DNA of 64,000 nt. Origin: Haloglomus halophilum (GTDB taxonomy: Archaea; Halobacteriota; Halobacteria; Halobacteriales; Haloarculaceae). Where the stretch lies: positions 2,789,149 to 2,853,148 of the forward strand of contig NZ_CP101166.1 in NCBI RefSeq assembly GCF_024298885.1, in the 5' to 3' direction. Shown in pieces: positions 16,549 to 25,659 of this stretch (position 1 is its first letter; every line of letters starts with the position of its first letter). The notes beneath the pieces were generated by a model. It saw only the letters and a program-made list of their open reading frames with translations. It did no database searches and had not been told where the DNA came from. The position numbers and the translations under genes were made by a program.

Positions 16549-17684
16549 GCGGTCGTCACCCCTCCGAAGAGCCCCGCCGGACGGTAGAGCAGGACGAGGA
16601 TCATGACACCGAACGCCGCGACCCGCGGGAACCCGGAGGGGAGCCACACGAGCGCGATTCGGGAGGCGACACCGATGATGATTCCGCCGCCGATGGCGCC
16701 GTAGACGGAGCCGATACCGCCGAGGATGACGCCCGAGAAGATGAACAGCAGGAGCCGCCAGCCGAAGTTGAACGAGAGGACGCCGCGTTCGAGGATGATG
16801 AGGAAGCCGGCGACACCGGCGAGCCCGCCGCCGATGACCCACGTGGCGCGCACGACCCGTTCGGTCGGGATGCCGGTGACCTGTGCGAGCGCCTTGTTGT
16901 CCGACATCGCCCGCATCGCCTTCCCGAGCTTCGTGTACTGCAGCAGGAGATGCACGCCGAGCATCAGACCGACCGCCACGACGATCATGATGGCCTCGTG
17001 GAGGTTCAGCGTGTAGATACCGAAGAGGTCCATGGAGGGCAGCGATTCCGGATTCGTGGAGGTGACCCCGCGGGTGCTGGGCGACCAGACGAACACGATG
17101 AGGTACCGGAGCGCCAGCGCGACGCCGATCGAGGCGATGAGCAGCGAGATGCCGTCCTTGTCGCGCATCGGCCGGTACACGATCCGGTCGAGACCCAGCA
17201 CCAGCGCGACGCTCACCACCGCCGCGACGATGAAGCCGACCAGAACCGCGAACGGTGAGGCCCAGGCCGACACCAGGGACGGGGCGTTCAGCAGGATGAT
17301 CTCCCCGAACGTCACGTCGAGCCCATCGAGGGTGAACAACGCCACGACGTACGCGGCGGCCCAGCCGGAGAACGCCCCGGCAGTAAGGTAGTCACCGTGG
17401 GCGAAGTTCGCGAACCCGAGGATACTGTACGTCATCGACAGTCCGACCCCCGCGAGCGCGATGATGAGCCCGAGGATGAGCCCGTCCATCAGGAACCCGA
17501 CGACGTTCGAGACCGCGATCTCTCCACCGATGAGGTGGATGCTACCGAGAGCGATCGTGATGCCAGCGAGCTTCACCACTAGGTCGACAAGCAGGTAGAG
17601 GCAGGCGACGGCGAGGAGTAGTACCGTCGGACGGCGCAGATAACTCCGGAGACCGTCGTCGGCCTGTGACTCAGCTACACCCAT
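16545..17684 (-). CDS. livH: branched-chain amino acid type ABC transporter permease LivH
   Basis: A 379-residue membrane permease, first gene of the livHMGF operon. Features include GLSMTYSILGFANFAHGDYLTAGAF near the N-terminal third, typical of LivH, and the coupling loop KLGKAMRAMSDNKALAQVTGI. About nine hydrophobic segments are visible. The start MGVAESQADDGLRS is at 17684. The 139 bases to pgk on the opposite strand must hold both promoters. The whole operon reads toward the separately transcribed binding protein gene. Confidence 0.93.
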   Translation of the reverse strand: MGVAESQADDGLRSYLRRPTVLLLAVACLYLLVDLVVKLAGITIALGSIHLIGGEIAVSNVVGFLMDGLILGLIIALAGVGLSMTYSILGFANFAHGDYLTAGAFSGWAAAYVVALFTLDGLDVTFGEIILLNAPSLVSAWASPFAVLVGFIVAAVVSVALVLGLDRIVYRPMRDKDGISLLIASIGVALALRYLIVFVWSPSTRGVTSTNPESLPSMDLFGIYTLNLHEAIMIVVAVGLMLGVHLLLQYTKLGKAMRAMSDNKALAQVTGIPTERVVRATWVIGGGLAGVAGFLIILERGVLSFNFGWRLLLFIFSGVILGGIGSVYGAIGGGIIIGVASRIALVWLPSGFPRVAAFGVMILVLLYRPAGLFGGVTTA

Positions 17685-17823
17685 GTCTACAATTCACGGT
17701 GTTGATGACGGGGCGTCAGTAAAAGAAGTATCGCTCCCCCGGCGGAAAACGGCTAGAATATGGGTTCAGGGTATCCAGCAAGGGAACACAATACCTTTGG
17801 CTCGTCCCCCGGGACGGGCGACT

Positions 17824-19041
17824 ATGTTACGGACGCTGGCGGACCTCGACGCCACTGGGACTACCCTCGGGGTTCGGGTCGATATCAACAGCCCCCTCGA
17901 GGGGGGTGACCTGGCGGACGACTCGCGGGTCCGCGCCCATCTGGATACGCTCTCCGAACTGCTGGACCGCGACGCCCGGGTCGCGGTGCTGGCCCACCAG
18001 GGACGCCCCGGCGGCGACGAGTTCGCCGACCTCTCCTCGCACGCCGCGCGTCTGGACGAACTGCTGGACGCGCCGGTCGACTACTGTGACGCCACGTTCA
18101 CCGCCGCCGCCCGCGACCGCATCGACGCCCTGGACGATGGGGAGTGTGTCGTCCTCGAGAACACACGCTTCTACTCCGAGGAGTACATGGAGTTCGACCC
18201 CGAGGTCGCCGCGGACACGTTCCTGGTCCGCAAGCTCGCGCCCGCGCTCGACGCCTACGTCAACGACGCCTTCGCCGCGGCGCACCGCTCGCAGCCCTCG
18301 CTCGTCGGCTTCCCCGTCCACGTTCCCGGCTACGCCGGCCGCGTCATGGAGGAGGAACTGGACGTGCTGGGTAGTATCGAATCCACCCCGGAGCCACGCA
18401 TCTACGCGCTCGGCGGCGCGAAGATCGTCGACTCGCTCGACGTGGCCCGTTCGGTCCTCGAACGCGGGCTCGCGGACCACGTACTCGTCTCCGGCATCGT
18501 CGGGAACGCCTTCCTGCTGGCCGATGGCGTCCAGCTCGGCGCCGCCAGCGCCCACGTCGTCAACGAGCGCTCGGCCGAGGCCGTCAAGCGCGCCGGCGAC
18601 CTGCTGGACGACTTCGGCAGCCGCATCCACCTCCCCCGGGACGTGGCGGTCGAGCGCGGCGGCGAGCGGGTCGAACTCGACCTCGACGAGCTGCCCTCGG
18701 AGAACGCCGCCATGGACATCGGGGCGAAGACGGTCGCCGCCTACGCAGAACTCCTCGAGGACGCCGGGACGGCCATCCTCAACGGGCCCGCGGGCGTCTT
18801 CGAGGAAGAGCTGTTCGCGACCGGGACGAAGGAGCTGTTCGGGGCGGCCACGCGCTCGGAGTTCAGTATCGTCGGCGGCGGTGACACGGCCGCGGCGCTT
18901 CGCCGGCTGGGCGTCGAGGGGTTCGACCACGTCTCCACGGGCGGCGGCGCGGCGCTCCGGATGCTGACCGGGGAAACGCTCCCGGCCGTCGAGGTGCTCC
19001 GTGCGGACTGGCAGACGGAGTCGCCCCCGGACGCGGCGTGA
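17824..19041 (+). CDS. pgk: phosphoglycerate kinase
   Basis: A 405-residue glycolytic/gluconeogenic enzyme interconverting 1,3-bisphosphoglycerate and 3-phosphoglycerate with ADP/ATP. The substrate-binding motif VRVDINSPLEGG is at about residues 18-29, VLENTRFYSEE and YVNDAFAAAHRSQPSLVGFP follow, and the C-terminal nucleotide domain shows LNGPAGVFEE, SIVGGGDTAAAL and STGGGAALRML. A longer open frame from 17683 was rejected because the conserved N-terminus starts at the ATG at 17824. The stop overlaps the GTG start of the acetyltransferase by four bases, suggesting co-translation. Confidence 0.96.
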   Translation: MLRTLADLDATGTTLGVRVDINSPLEGGDLADDSRVRAHLDTLSELLDRDARVAVLAHQGRPGGDEFADLSSHAARLDELLDAPVDYCDATFTAAARDRIDALDDGECVVLENTRFYSEEYMEFDPEVAADTFLVRKLAPALDAYVNDAFAAAHRSQPSLVGFPVHVPGYAGRVMEEELDVLGSIESTPEPRIYALGGAKIVDSLDVARSVLERGLADHVLVSGIVGNAFLLADGVQLGAASAHVVNERSAEAVKRAGDLLDDFGSRIHLPRDVAVERGGERVELDLDELPSENAAMDIGAKTVAAYAELLEDAGTAILNGPAGVFEEELFATGTKELFGAATRSEFSIVGGGDTAAALRRLGVEGFDHVSTGGGAALRMLTGETLPAVEVLRADWQTESPPDAA

Positions 19042-19565
19042 CCGACCGGGACGCCGCGCCGGCCGACGTGGTCGTCGAGCGTGGCGAGACGGCCGACGCC
19101 GAGGCGGTCGCGGACTGCTGGGTCGCACTGGCCCGGGACCAGCAGGCGTACGGCTCGCGACTGTACGCGGACCGCAACCGCAGTGCGGCCCGCGAGGCGG
19201 CCCTCCGCCACGCCGTCACGGGTGGATTGTTCGTCGCGCGCCGCGCCGAGGACGAGCGGCCGGCCGACTCTGACGACGGCGAGGGCGATGTGCTCGGTTT
19301 CGTCACGGCGAGTCCCGCCTCGGGGGAGTTCGTCGAGGCGGACGAACGCGGCGCGGTTCGGAATCTCTACGTCCGCGCGGCCGAGCGCGGGCGCGGTATC
19401 GGGACGGCACTGCTGGCGGCCGCCGAGGCGCATCTGGAAGCACAGGGGGTGGCCGTGGTGTCGCTGGAGGTGATGGCCGGGAACGAGGCCGCGCGTCGAT
19501 TCTACCGGCGGCACGGCTACGCCGACCACCGGATGGAACTCCGGAAGCCCGTCGGCGACCGATAA
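19038..19565 (+). CDS. GNAT family N-acetyltransferase
   Basis: A 175-residue acetyltransferase of the GNAT fold, with the acetyl-CoA pyrophosphate loop AAERGRGIGTALLAAAEAHL (about residues 113-132) and the C-terminal NEAARRFYRRHGYADHRMEL segment typical of the superfamily. It starts at GTG 19038, overlapping the pgk stop by four bases, so it is translated with pgk. The substrate amine cannot be identified: members modify protein N-termini, small amines or antibiotics. Confidence 0.88.
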   Translation: MTDRDAAPADVVVERGETADAEAVADCWVALARDQQAYGSRLYADRNRSAAREAALRHAVTGGLFVARRAEDERPADSDDGEGDVLGFVTASPASGEFVEADERGAVRNLYVRAAERGRGIGTALLAAAEAHLEAQGVAVVSLEVMAGNEAARRFYRRHGYADHRMELRKPVGDR

Positions 19566-19598
19566 GGTTTCCAGTCACCCGAGCGAACCACCGTGCGC

Positions 19599-19672
19599 GC
19601 CACGGGAGCTTGGGTGGTCCAAGCACTCGACTTGTAATCGAGAGTTCGTGGGTTCAAATCCCACCCGTGGCT
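19599..19672 (+). tRNA. tRNA-Thr (anticodon TGT)
   Basis: A complete 74-base cloverleaf without encoded CCA. The acceptor stem GCCACGG pairs with CCGTGGC, the D arm is GCTT/AAGC, the anticodon arm is CTCGA-CTTGTAA-TCGAG with anticodon TGT, and the T arm is GTGGG-TTCAAAT-CCCAC. No intron is present. A possible box A (AAGGTTT, 19564-19570) lies about 30 bases upstream. Confidence 0.97.
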
Positions 19673-19860
19673 CCTTCCGTTCTCTCGGGTCGGGAGACGC
19701 GGTCTACACCGTGTCGTACCCCCGGACTGCGAGCCGGCCGTCGTGACCTTCCGGACGCCCCACCGGCCCGCAGCCGACCGGGCGGCGTTCGGTTCGAGGG
19801 GACACCTGTGGAATCGGTCACAGAAAGGGGGTCACGCGCAACCGGGCCAGACGGACGGGT

Positions 19861-20112
19861 TCAGCGGGCCGTTCGCGCCTCGTCGACGTACTCCCGTCCG
19901 GCCGGCGCGATCCGGTAGTAGCCGTCCGTCCCGTCGACCCGGTCGACGAGTTCGGCCTCCATCAGGAGCTTCAGCCGGCGCTTCAGCGTCCGTTCGGAGA
20001 ACGTTATCTCCCTGTCAGATTTCATATTGTAGTACAGTACCTTCGGCGGAAGCGCCAGGCTCACGTCCGCCAGATACTCCAGGATAGCAACATCACGTCG
20101 ATTCGGCTCCAT
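19861..20112 (-). CDS. small winged-helix regulator (phage PhiH1 repressor-like)
   Basis: An 83-residue protein almost wholly made of one winged helix domain: MEPNRRDVAILEYLADVSLALP, then SERTLKRRLKLLMEAELVDRV and a beta wing ending YYRIAPAGREYVDEA. Small proteins of this type in haloarchaea resemble the PhiH1 phage repressor. A TTG one codon upstream is possible, but ATG at 20112 is preferred. A TATA box on this strand lies about 30 bases upstream. It sits between tRNA-Thr and the UPF0058 gene, but no integrase or other phage gene is nearby. Confidence 0.75.
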   Translation of the reverse strand: MEPNRRDVAILEYLADVSLALPPKVLYYNMKSDREITFSERTLKRRLKLLMEAELVDRVDGTDGYYRIAPAGREYVDEARTAR

Positions 20113-20136
20113 CAACCGTATATCGGTCGACTCAGT

Positions 20137-20147
20137 GTATAATTTTG
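20137..20147 (-). promoter_or_regulatory. TATA box of the small winged-helix regulator
   Basis: On the minus strand the sequence reads CAAAATTATAC, centred about 30 bases before the ATG at 20112, in an AT-rich stretch (20113-20180) that stands out from the surrounding GC-rich DNA. Confidence 0.5.
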
Positions 20148-20331
20148 ACGGTAATTTCAGATATCTGTACTAATTAACGACGGATTGTGGTGGAAAATGT
20201 AAAATGGCATCTTCTGGTGCTATCCGTGCGTCGGAACGGACGAATCATGCGAAGAACCACCATGGAGTTCGGGTTCCTCCGACCACGACCGGCGGCAGTC
20301 GGGTCCAGCACCGGGTGTCCGGAACCGGTCG

Positions 20332-20562
20332 TCAGTCCGCATCCGCGTGCATCTTCTGACGGTGCTCCATCGCCTCGGTCAGCTCCGAGAGAAGAGTCGT
20401 GACGGCTTCCTCCTGTGCCGCCTTCGACCGGTGGATGGCGCTAGCGGAGACATCGCACGCGTCGTATTCGGGTGTGGGGACGGGCTCGTCCGCCTCGCGC
20501 TCGTAGTAGTCACGGACCTCCCGGAGCAGGCCGTGCAGGTAGACGAGTTCCTGTTTCCGCAT
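20332..20562 (-). CDS. UPF0058 family protein
   Basis: A 76-residue helical protein starting MRKQELVYLHGLLREVRDYYE, which matches the small archaeal UPF0058 family. The middle contains YDACDVSASAIHRSKAAQEE and the C-terminus is a charged helix. The frame extends upstream to 20754, but the family N-terminus fixes the start at 20562. The gene diverges from the DUF63-like gene. No function is known, although the compact helical pattern suggests a small bundle. Confidence 0.82.
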   Translation of the reverse strand: MRKQELVYLHGLLREVRDYYEREADEPVPTPEYDACDVSASAIHRSKAAQEEAVTTLLSELTEAMEHRQKMHADAD

Positions 20563-20696
20563 GGAGTGTAGTAGGACCTGGACCCCTAAGGGTCTGTCTC
20601 CGAATCCGTTCGTGTCCAGCGATTGTCGTCGCCGGAACGGGTGTCGCCGTGTGGTGAACGCGCAAGGGTTTTGCCGTGGCCCGCTGGGACGACGAT

Positions 20697-21503
20697 ATGG
20701 CCGGGCCACCTGCACCTGCCCTCGTGACAGCGGTGCTGGTCTCGGTCGCGGCACTGCTCGCGGTGGGGTGCATCGCGTGGGTGGGCCCCCCGGTTACGCG
20801 CCGTCTCGTCCTCGCCGGCACCCCGTGGATGGTGCTCGCAGGGCTCCTCTATCCACTGGCGGCCACCGGTGTCTACGGTGGCCCGCTCGCGGCGACGCTG
20901 GGGTCGCCGCTGGTCGTGCCCGTGACGGTCGTGCTGGCGACGGTGCTCTGGATCCCGCTGGTCCAGGCCGGGCGTGTCCGTACCCGTGGGGACCCAGCCG
21001 GGTATCTCGTCGCGAGCGGGACCGGCGTGGTCGCCCCGGTGCTGGCCGTGACGGTGCTCGCGGGGCGCGCCACCGTCGCCACCCTCGTCCCGCTCGCGCT
21101 GGCCCCGGTGGTGGCCGCTATCGCCGCGGCGGCGGTCGTGTTCGTCCTCGGACTGAGCGCCGCCCCCGCGCTGGCGGCGGCGCGCTCGCTCGCCCTGCTC
21201 GCGGTGTACGCCCAGGCGTTGCACGCCGTCGCCGTCGTCGTGGCGGTCGACGCACTGGGGGTGCCTGCGAGCGGCCCGATGGCTCGTGCGACCGTCGGGC
21301 TGGGGGCCGAACTCGTCGGCGGGTTCGGCATCGGCTGGCCGTTCCTGCTCCTGAAGCTGTGTGCCGTCGCGCTGCTGGTGGTCGGGCTCGGCCGGCTCGC
21401 CGAACGCCGCGAGACGGTGGCGTACGTGTTGCTCGGCACCGTCGCCGCGCTGGGTGTCGGGCCCGCGGTCGCGGTGCTGGTCTCGGCAACGCTGCTCGCG
21501 TGA
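20697..21503 (+). CDS. multi-spanning membrane protein, DUF63-like
   Basis: A 268-residue, almost entirely hydrophobic protein with about eight membrane segments. A GTPWMVLAGLLYPLAATGVY segment near residue 45 and the overall length and topology recall the archaeal DUF63 family, but I hold that assignment loosely. The start MAGPPAPAL at 20697 was preferred to an ATG seven codons earlier because the shorter form begins right before the first hydrophobic segment. A second small membrane protein follows 50 bases later on the same strand. Function is unknown. Confidence 0.65.
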   Translation: MAGPPAPALVTAVLVSVAALLAVGCIAWVGPPVTRRLVLAGTPWMVLAGLLYPLAATGVYGGPLAATLGSPLVVPVTVVLATVLWIPLVQAGRVRTRGDPAGYLVASGTGVVAPVLAVTVLAGRATVATLVPLALAPVVAAIAAAAVVFVLGLSAAPALAAARSLALLAVYAQALHAVAVVVAVDALGVPASGPMARATVGLGAELVGGFGIGWPFLLLKLCAVALLVVGLGRLAERRETVAYVLLGTVAALGVGPAVAVLVSATLLA

Positions 21504-21553
21504 GTCGGGCGAGTGGCCGCCGGAGTAAAGACCGCTCGTGTGGGAGCGTCGCT

Positions 21554-21784
21554 ATGGAAACCGCGGACGACCCGGCCGGCGTTGCCGTCGCGCTGCTTCT
21601 GGGTGCCGGTGTCGGTGTCGCGCTCGCCGTTCCGGCACTCCCGCCGGGTGGTCTCACGCTCAGCGTCGGCGGATTCACGCTGGACACCATCGGGACGGTG
21701 CTGGTGGTGAGTGCGCTGTCGGTGCTGCTGTTGCCGCTCGTGCTGATGACGCTCTACCAGCTGTTCTCGCTCGCGGACCGGTAG
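21554..21784 (+). CDS. small two-span membrane protein, unknown function
   Basis: A 76-residue protein starting METADDPAG with two hydrophobic helices (about residues 9-29 and 42-70) and a short charged end. It follows the DUF63-like gene by 50 bases on the same strand and may be co-transcribed with it. The stop is 15 bases from the end of the convergent acyl-CoA dehydrogenase gene. I do not recognise a family. Confidence 0.6.
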   Translation: METADDPAGVAVALLLGAGVGVALAVPALPPGGLTLSVGGFTLDTIGTVLVVSALSVLLLPLVLMTLYQLFSLADR

Positions 21785-21799
21785 CGCCGACGGTCGGCG

Positions 21800-22945
21800 C
21801 TACTTCTGCAGTTCGCGGGCGATGATGTTCTTCTGGATCTCGGTAGTTCCCTCGTAGATCTGGGTGATCTTGGCGTCACGGTAGAAGCGCTCGGCGTCGA
21901 AGTCGTCGACGTAGCCGGCACCACCGTGAATCTGGACGCACTCGTTCGCCACGTCGACAGCCACGCGGGAGGCGTACTCCTTCGCCATCGACGCGAGCGT
22001 CGTCAGCTGCTCGTCGAGGTTGTCGACGGACCACGCCGACTTGTAGGTCAACATCCGGGCGGCCTCCAGCCGGGTGTGCATGTCGGCGAGTTTGTGCTGG
22101 ATGGCCTGGAACTCGCCGATGGGCTGGCCGAACTGCTCGCGCTGCTGGCTGTACTCGAGTGCGCGCTCGGCGGCGCCCTTCGCGATACCGACTCCCTGTG
22201 CCGCGACCTGGGTTCGGGTCTCGTCGAAGAACTGCATCTGCTGCAGGAAGCCGGCGCCACGCGTTCCGACGAGGTTCTCCTCGGGGACGCGGACATCGTC
22301 GAAGATGAGCTCTGCCGTGTCGCTCGCGCGAATCCCCATCTTCCCGGTGATCTTGTCGGCCTGGAAGCCGTCGCGGTCGGCCTCGACGATGATCTGGCTG
22401 AAGCCGTTGTAGCGGCCCTCGGCGTCGGGGTCCGTCTTGCACAGCACGACGAAGAAGTCCGCGACCGAGCCGTTGGTTATCCACATCTTGTTGCCGTTGA
22501 CGACCCACTCGTCACCGTCCTTCTCCGCGCGCGTGCTCACGCTGGAGACGTCGGAGCCGGAGTCCGGCTCGGAGATGGCCGAGCCCATGATGGCGTCACC
22601 GGCAGCGAGCGGCGGGAGGTACTCCTCCTTCTGCTCCTCGGTCCCGAAGCCGATGATGGCCTCGCTTCCGAACGCGGTGCCGAGGACGGAGCCGCCGACG
22701 CCGGGGTCGGCCGCGTACAGTTCCTCGATGATGATGGCCACGTCGAGCGCGTCGTAGCCCGCGCCCCCGTACTCCATGGGAATCTGTGCGCCGGTGAGCC
22801 CCATCTCGGCGCCCTTCTCGACGACCTCGTGCGGGAACTTCTCCGCCCGGTCGTACTCCTGTGCGACCGGCCGTATCTCGTTCTCGCCGAAGCGCCGGAC
22901 CTCCTCGCGGATCTGCTGTTGCTCGTCGGACAGCTCGAAGTCCAT
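21800..22945 (-). CDS. acyl-CoA dehydrogenase (first of three)
   Basis: A 381-residue flavoenzyme that introduces the alpha-beta double bond into acyl-CoA and passes electrons to ETF. Typical features are the N-terminal [19 protein letters not shown], the FAD/substrate loop [32 protein letters not shown], and the C-terminal IYEGTTEIQ, in which the glutamate is the usual catalytic base. It closely resembles the protein encoded at 25660-26814, and the two share a 74-base identical stretch. Chain-length specificity cannot be read. The 3' end converges on the small membrane protein. Confidence 0.93.
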   Translation of the reverse strand: MDFELSDEQQQIREEVRRFGENEIRPVAQEYDRAEKFPHEVVEKGAEMGLTGAQIPMEYGGAGYDALDVAIIIEELYAADPGVGGSVLGTAFGSEAIIGFGTEEQKEEYLPPLAAGDAIMGSAISEPDSGSDVSSVSTRAEKDGDEWVVNGNKMWITNGSVADFFVVLCKTDPDAEGRYNGFSQIIVEADRDGFQADKITGKMGIRASDTAELIFDDVRVPEENLVGTRGAGFLQQMQFFDETRTQVAAQGVGIAKGAAERALEYSQQREQFGQPIGEFQAIQHKLADMHTRLEAARMLTYKSAWSVDNLDEQLTTLASMAKEYASRVAVDVANECVQIHGGAGYVDDFDAERFYRDAKITQIYEGTTEIQKNIIARELQK

Positions 22946-22984
22946 ACCCCTCCCTAGAGCGGTGGGTGAAAAACGGTTCCCCCG

Positions 22985-23437
22985 CTACTCGTACTCGCCC
23001 TTCCCGATGTCGGGCTCGGGCTGGGGCGTCATGTCGATGCGGAGCTGGGGCAGGTAGAGCGCGAGGTCCGTCGTGGTGATGATACCGATGGCCTTGCCGT
23101 CCTCGGCGACGGGGAGCTTCTTGACACCGTTGTGGCCCATCCGCTCCCCGGCGACGCGGGCCGACTCGTTCGGTCGGATGGTGACGACGGGGTCGGACAT
23201 CAGCTCCTCCACGGTCGTCGTTTCGGGGTCCATCGCGTTCCCGACGCTCTCGACGATATCCATCTCGGTGATGATGCCATCGATGATGTCCTCGCCGATG
23301 ATCAGCGAGCCGATTCCCTCGCTTGAGAGGATCTGCGCGGCCTCGGCGATGGTGGTGTCGGCCGGCACGGTGCGAACCGGCGATGTCATGATCTCGCTCA
23401 CCGGCGTGTCGATCTCCGAGTCTTGCTCCTCCGTCAT
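22985..23437 (-). CDS. CBS-domain pair protein
   Basis: A 150-residue protein made of two CBS domains: VSEIMTSPVRTVPADTTIAE with GSLIIGEDIIDGIITEMDIV, and VEELMSDPVVTIRPNESARV with VKKLPVAEDGKAIGIITTTD. CBS pairs bind adenosine nucleotides and act as energy or ligand sensors, usually controlling a partner protein. The start at 23437 removes an upstream open stretch without family similarity. It lies 39 bases downstream of the acyl-CoA dehydrogenase start on the same strand, so the dehydrogenase follows it in one direction and may be co-transcribed. The partner is unknown. Confidence 0.88.
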   Translation of the reverse strand: MTEEQDSEIDTPVSEIMTSPVRTVPADTTIAEAAQILSSEGIGSLIIGEDIIDGIITEMDIVESVGNAMDPETTTVEELMSDPVVTIRPNESARVAGERMGHNGVKKLPVAEDGKAIGIITTTDLALYLPQLRIDMTPQPEPDIGKGEYE

Positions 23438-23707
23438 GGGTGGAGGCTGGGGACCCCGAATGATAAGCCTACCCGACGACCGCGTTCGGTGGACCGGCAG
23501 GAACACTGTTCTCGTACGGATCTCTGGAGACGGGCCGACGCCGTCGCGCTCCCGCCGCGTACGGTACGGCGTTCCGCACCGCAAGCGGGCGCAGGACTTA
23601 CCCCTGCGTGTCTCGTATCGTTCTACGGCGTGCGGTGGGGCTCCGAACGTCACCTTGGGTAGGGAGACTCCTCGACGTCCCCTGCACGCCACCCCGCTTC
23701 GTTTTGG

Positions 23708-23893
23708 TTACTCGCCGTCCCAGTCCATCCGGCAGGTGTCGTCACAGAAGTGTGCGCTCCGGACTTCGCCGTCCTCGACCCAGGTGATGACGCGGTGTTG
23801 CGGGTCGTTCAGGATCGGCTCGCCGCAGGCTCGACACTGCGGGGCGTCCTCCTCGGTGACATCCTCACCCAGGTCCGAGGTCGGGTCTACCAT
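23708..23893 (-). CDS. small zinc-finger protein (DUF7576-like)
   Basis: A 61-residue protein with a cysteine pattern for one zinc site: CRACGEPI in the first half and HFCDDTCRMDW near the C-terminus. The start MVDPTSDLGEDV at 23893 removes an upstream extension. Haloarchaea encode many such small zinc proteins, and this pattern resembles the DUF7576 group. It stands 80 bases downstream of the nucleotidyltransferase gene on the same strand. A nucleic-acid or protein-binding role is possible, but nothing specific can be said. Confidence 0.7.
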   Translation of the reverse strand: MVDPTSDLGEDVTEEDAPQCRACGEPILNDPQHRVITWVEDGEVRSAHFCDDTCRMDWDGE

Positions 23894-23973
23894 TACCCGA
23901 GGACAGACACCGACCCTACTTATGCCCATACTTTCGGCGGCGTTCTTGCGGCAACACTCTCGGCGGGCGATAG

Positions 23974-25179
23974 CTACGCGTCCCCATCCGATGACGGGTC
24001 GGGGCCGCGGTACGCCTCGCCGGGTCGGGTCCAGCCGTCCGTCGGAAGGACGCTCCCGGGGTAGAGGCTGGTGTTGATTCCGGTCTTCGCTCCGGGACCG
24101 ACCACGACGCCGAACTTCCGGCGCCCGGTGGAGGTTCGCTCGCCCTTCACGACGGTCTGTACGTCCCCGTCATCGTGGCGGAGATTGGCGACCTGTGTCC
24201 CCGCCCCGAGGTTCGCATCCGGACCGAGGACGCTGTCCCCGACGTAGGAGACGTGTGGGACGTTCGTCCCGGCCATCACGACGGTGTTCTTCACCTCCAC
24301 GCCGTGGCCGACGTGCGTGTCGGGGCCCAGCAGCGTCGCGCCCCGAACGTACGCGTTCGGGCCGACCTCGGCGCCCTGGCGGACGAGCGCCGGCCCCTCG
24401 ATGACGACGCCGGGTTCGATGGTCGCCCCGTCCTCCACGACCACGTCGCCCCGGAGTTCGGCGTCGCCGCGCACGTCGCCGTCGATGCGTCGCTCCAGCT
24501 CGCCGAGCTTCCACTCGTTCGCCTCGAGGAGCTCCCACGGGCGGCCGACCCCGAGCCACCGTTCGACGTCGACCGCGGCCACGTCGAACGCGTCGACGAC
24601 GCGTGCCAGCACGTCGGTGATTTCGTGCTCGCCGCGCTCGGACAGCTCGGTCTCGGTCAGCCAGTCGGCGGCCTCGGCCGGGAAGTGGTAGGCGCCGACG
24701 TTGACGCGGTTGCTGGGTGGCTGGGCGGGTTTCTCCACCACGTCGGTGACGTGGCCGTCGCTGATCGAGAAGACCCCGTACGGGCGCGGGTCGTCCACCT
24801 CGTACGCCCCCACGGCGGGACACGCGTCGAACAGCGCGTCCAGCGCGGCCTCGTCGTAGAGGTCGTCGCCGTTCAGGACGACGAAGTCACTGTTCAGGTG
24901 CGGCCGGGCCTGCGCAGCGGCGTGGGCGGTCCCCAGCCGCTCGGCCTGCTCGGCGTACCGGACCGGGACCCCCTGATACTCGTCGCCGAAGTGCTCGCGA
25001 ACGTCCTCGCCGCGGTAGCCGACGACGAACACCAGCTCGTCGGCGCCCGCGCGGACGGCGGCGTCGGCCGTGTGCGCACAGAGCGGCCGGTCGCCGACCG
25101 GGAGCATCGGCTTCGCGACGGCGTCGGTCAACGGGCGCATCCGGGTTCCCTGCCCCGCGGCCAGGATGACGACTTCCAT
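23974..25179 (-). CDS. sugar-1-phosphate nucleotidyltransferase with left-handed beta-helix
   Basis: A 401-residue enzyme with an N-terminal nucleotidyltransferase domain (ILAAGQGTRMRPLTDAVAKP at about residues 4-23, and VVLNGDDLYD holding the metal-binding aspartate) and a C-terminal hexapeptide-repeat helix (about 235-370, for example GVVIEGPALVRQGAEVGPNA and ASTNVPHVSYVGDS-like repeats). Such archaeal proteins are glucose-1-phosphate thymidylyl- or uridylyltransferases or GlmU-like enzymes making UDP-GlcNAc. The VPHVSYVGDS region and N-rich turn VANLRHDD resemble the GlmU acetyltransferase half. The start at 25179 gives the canonical N-terminus. Exact sugar is unresolved. Confidence 0.88.
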   Translation of the reverse strand: MEVVILAAGQGTRMRPLTDAVAKPMLPVGDRPLCAHTADAAVRAGADELVFVVGYRGEDVREHFGDEYQGVPVRYAEQAERLGTAHAAAQARPHLNSDFVVLNGDDLYDEAALDALFDACPAVGAYEVDDPRPYGVFSISDGHVTDVVEKPAQPPSNRVNVGAYHFPAEAADWLTETELSERGEHEITDVLARVVDAFDVAAVDVERWLGVGRPWELLEANEWKLGELERRIDGDVRGDAELRGDVVVEDGATIEPGVVIEGPALVRQGAEVGPNAYVRGATLLGPDTHVGHGVEVKNTVVMAGTNVPHVSYVGDSVLGPDANLGAGTQVANLRHDDGDVQTVVKGERTSTGRRKFGVVVGPGAKTGINTSLYPGSVLPTDGWTRPGEAYRGPDPSSDGDA

Positions 25180-25659
25180 ACCGACCACTGCCTCGCCGGT
25201 CCGCAAAGGTCCACCGACCCCGGCGACCGTGGCCCCGACGGCCGTGGGATCGGTTGCAGTGGCTGGCGAACAGGCGACACCGCTCCCGCGCGCCGGACCG
25301 TGGTATCGCGCTGGCGGAACCGACCAGCCAGTGGCGTGCTGACTGCTCGGGTCGGCGGTCCGGCGATGGCTCGTCAGGTCACAGGGGCGCTGGCCGCGGT
25401 CTGGTATTTGAATCTACGCACCGGGCATAATCTGGATATTCGAAGAATATATCTGTAATTCAGTTCATAAATCACAAAATCGGAAAATGCTGTGGGTTGC
25501 TCGGCGAATCGTATTCTGTGGTCTGCATCCGCGAGCGCGCCAGCGGCGCGCGAGCGGTTCACCGGGCCGAGCGAAGCGAGGTCCGGCTTTTTTGGTGCAG
25601 ATTTTTTGGCCGAGTGGTTCCGCGCCGGCGGCGCGGAACCCGAGGCGAAAAAAGGTGCT
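25180..25659. other. 480-base intergenic region with hairpins and T runs
   Basis: No gene is supported. An AT-rich patch lies around 25400-25500. Perfect hairpins occur at 25535-25551 (7-bp stem, AGC loop) and 25616-25640 (11-bp stem, GGC loop). Runs of six T on the plus strand (25588-25593, 25602-25607) and on the minus strand (25653-25648) suggest transcription ends here, at least for the acyl-CoA dehydrogenase read on the minus strand. Confidence 0.5.
25616..25653 (-). terminator. probable terminator of the second acyl-CoA dehydrogenase
   Basis: On the minus strand, a T6 run (25653-25648) begins seven bases beyond the TAA stop, as expected for archaeal intrinsic termination. A perfect 11-bp hairpin (25616-25640) follows immediately. 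Confidence 0.5.

Noticed and set aside
15157-16842. LivM extended to 561 residues
   Set aside because: The extra codons lie inside livH on the same strand and encode Arg-rich sequence. The ATG at 16548 gives the ATGA overlap and a normal N-terminus.
19599-20112. An integrated element at tRNA-Thr with the phage-repressor-like gene as cargo
   Set aside because: No second copy of the tRNA 3' end and no integrase was found nearby, and base composition changes only over the short promoter region.
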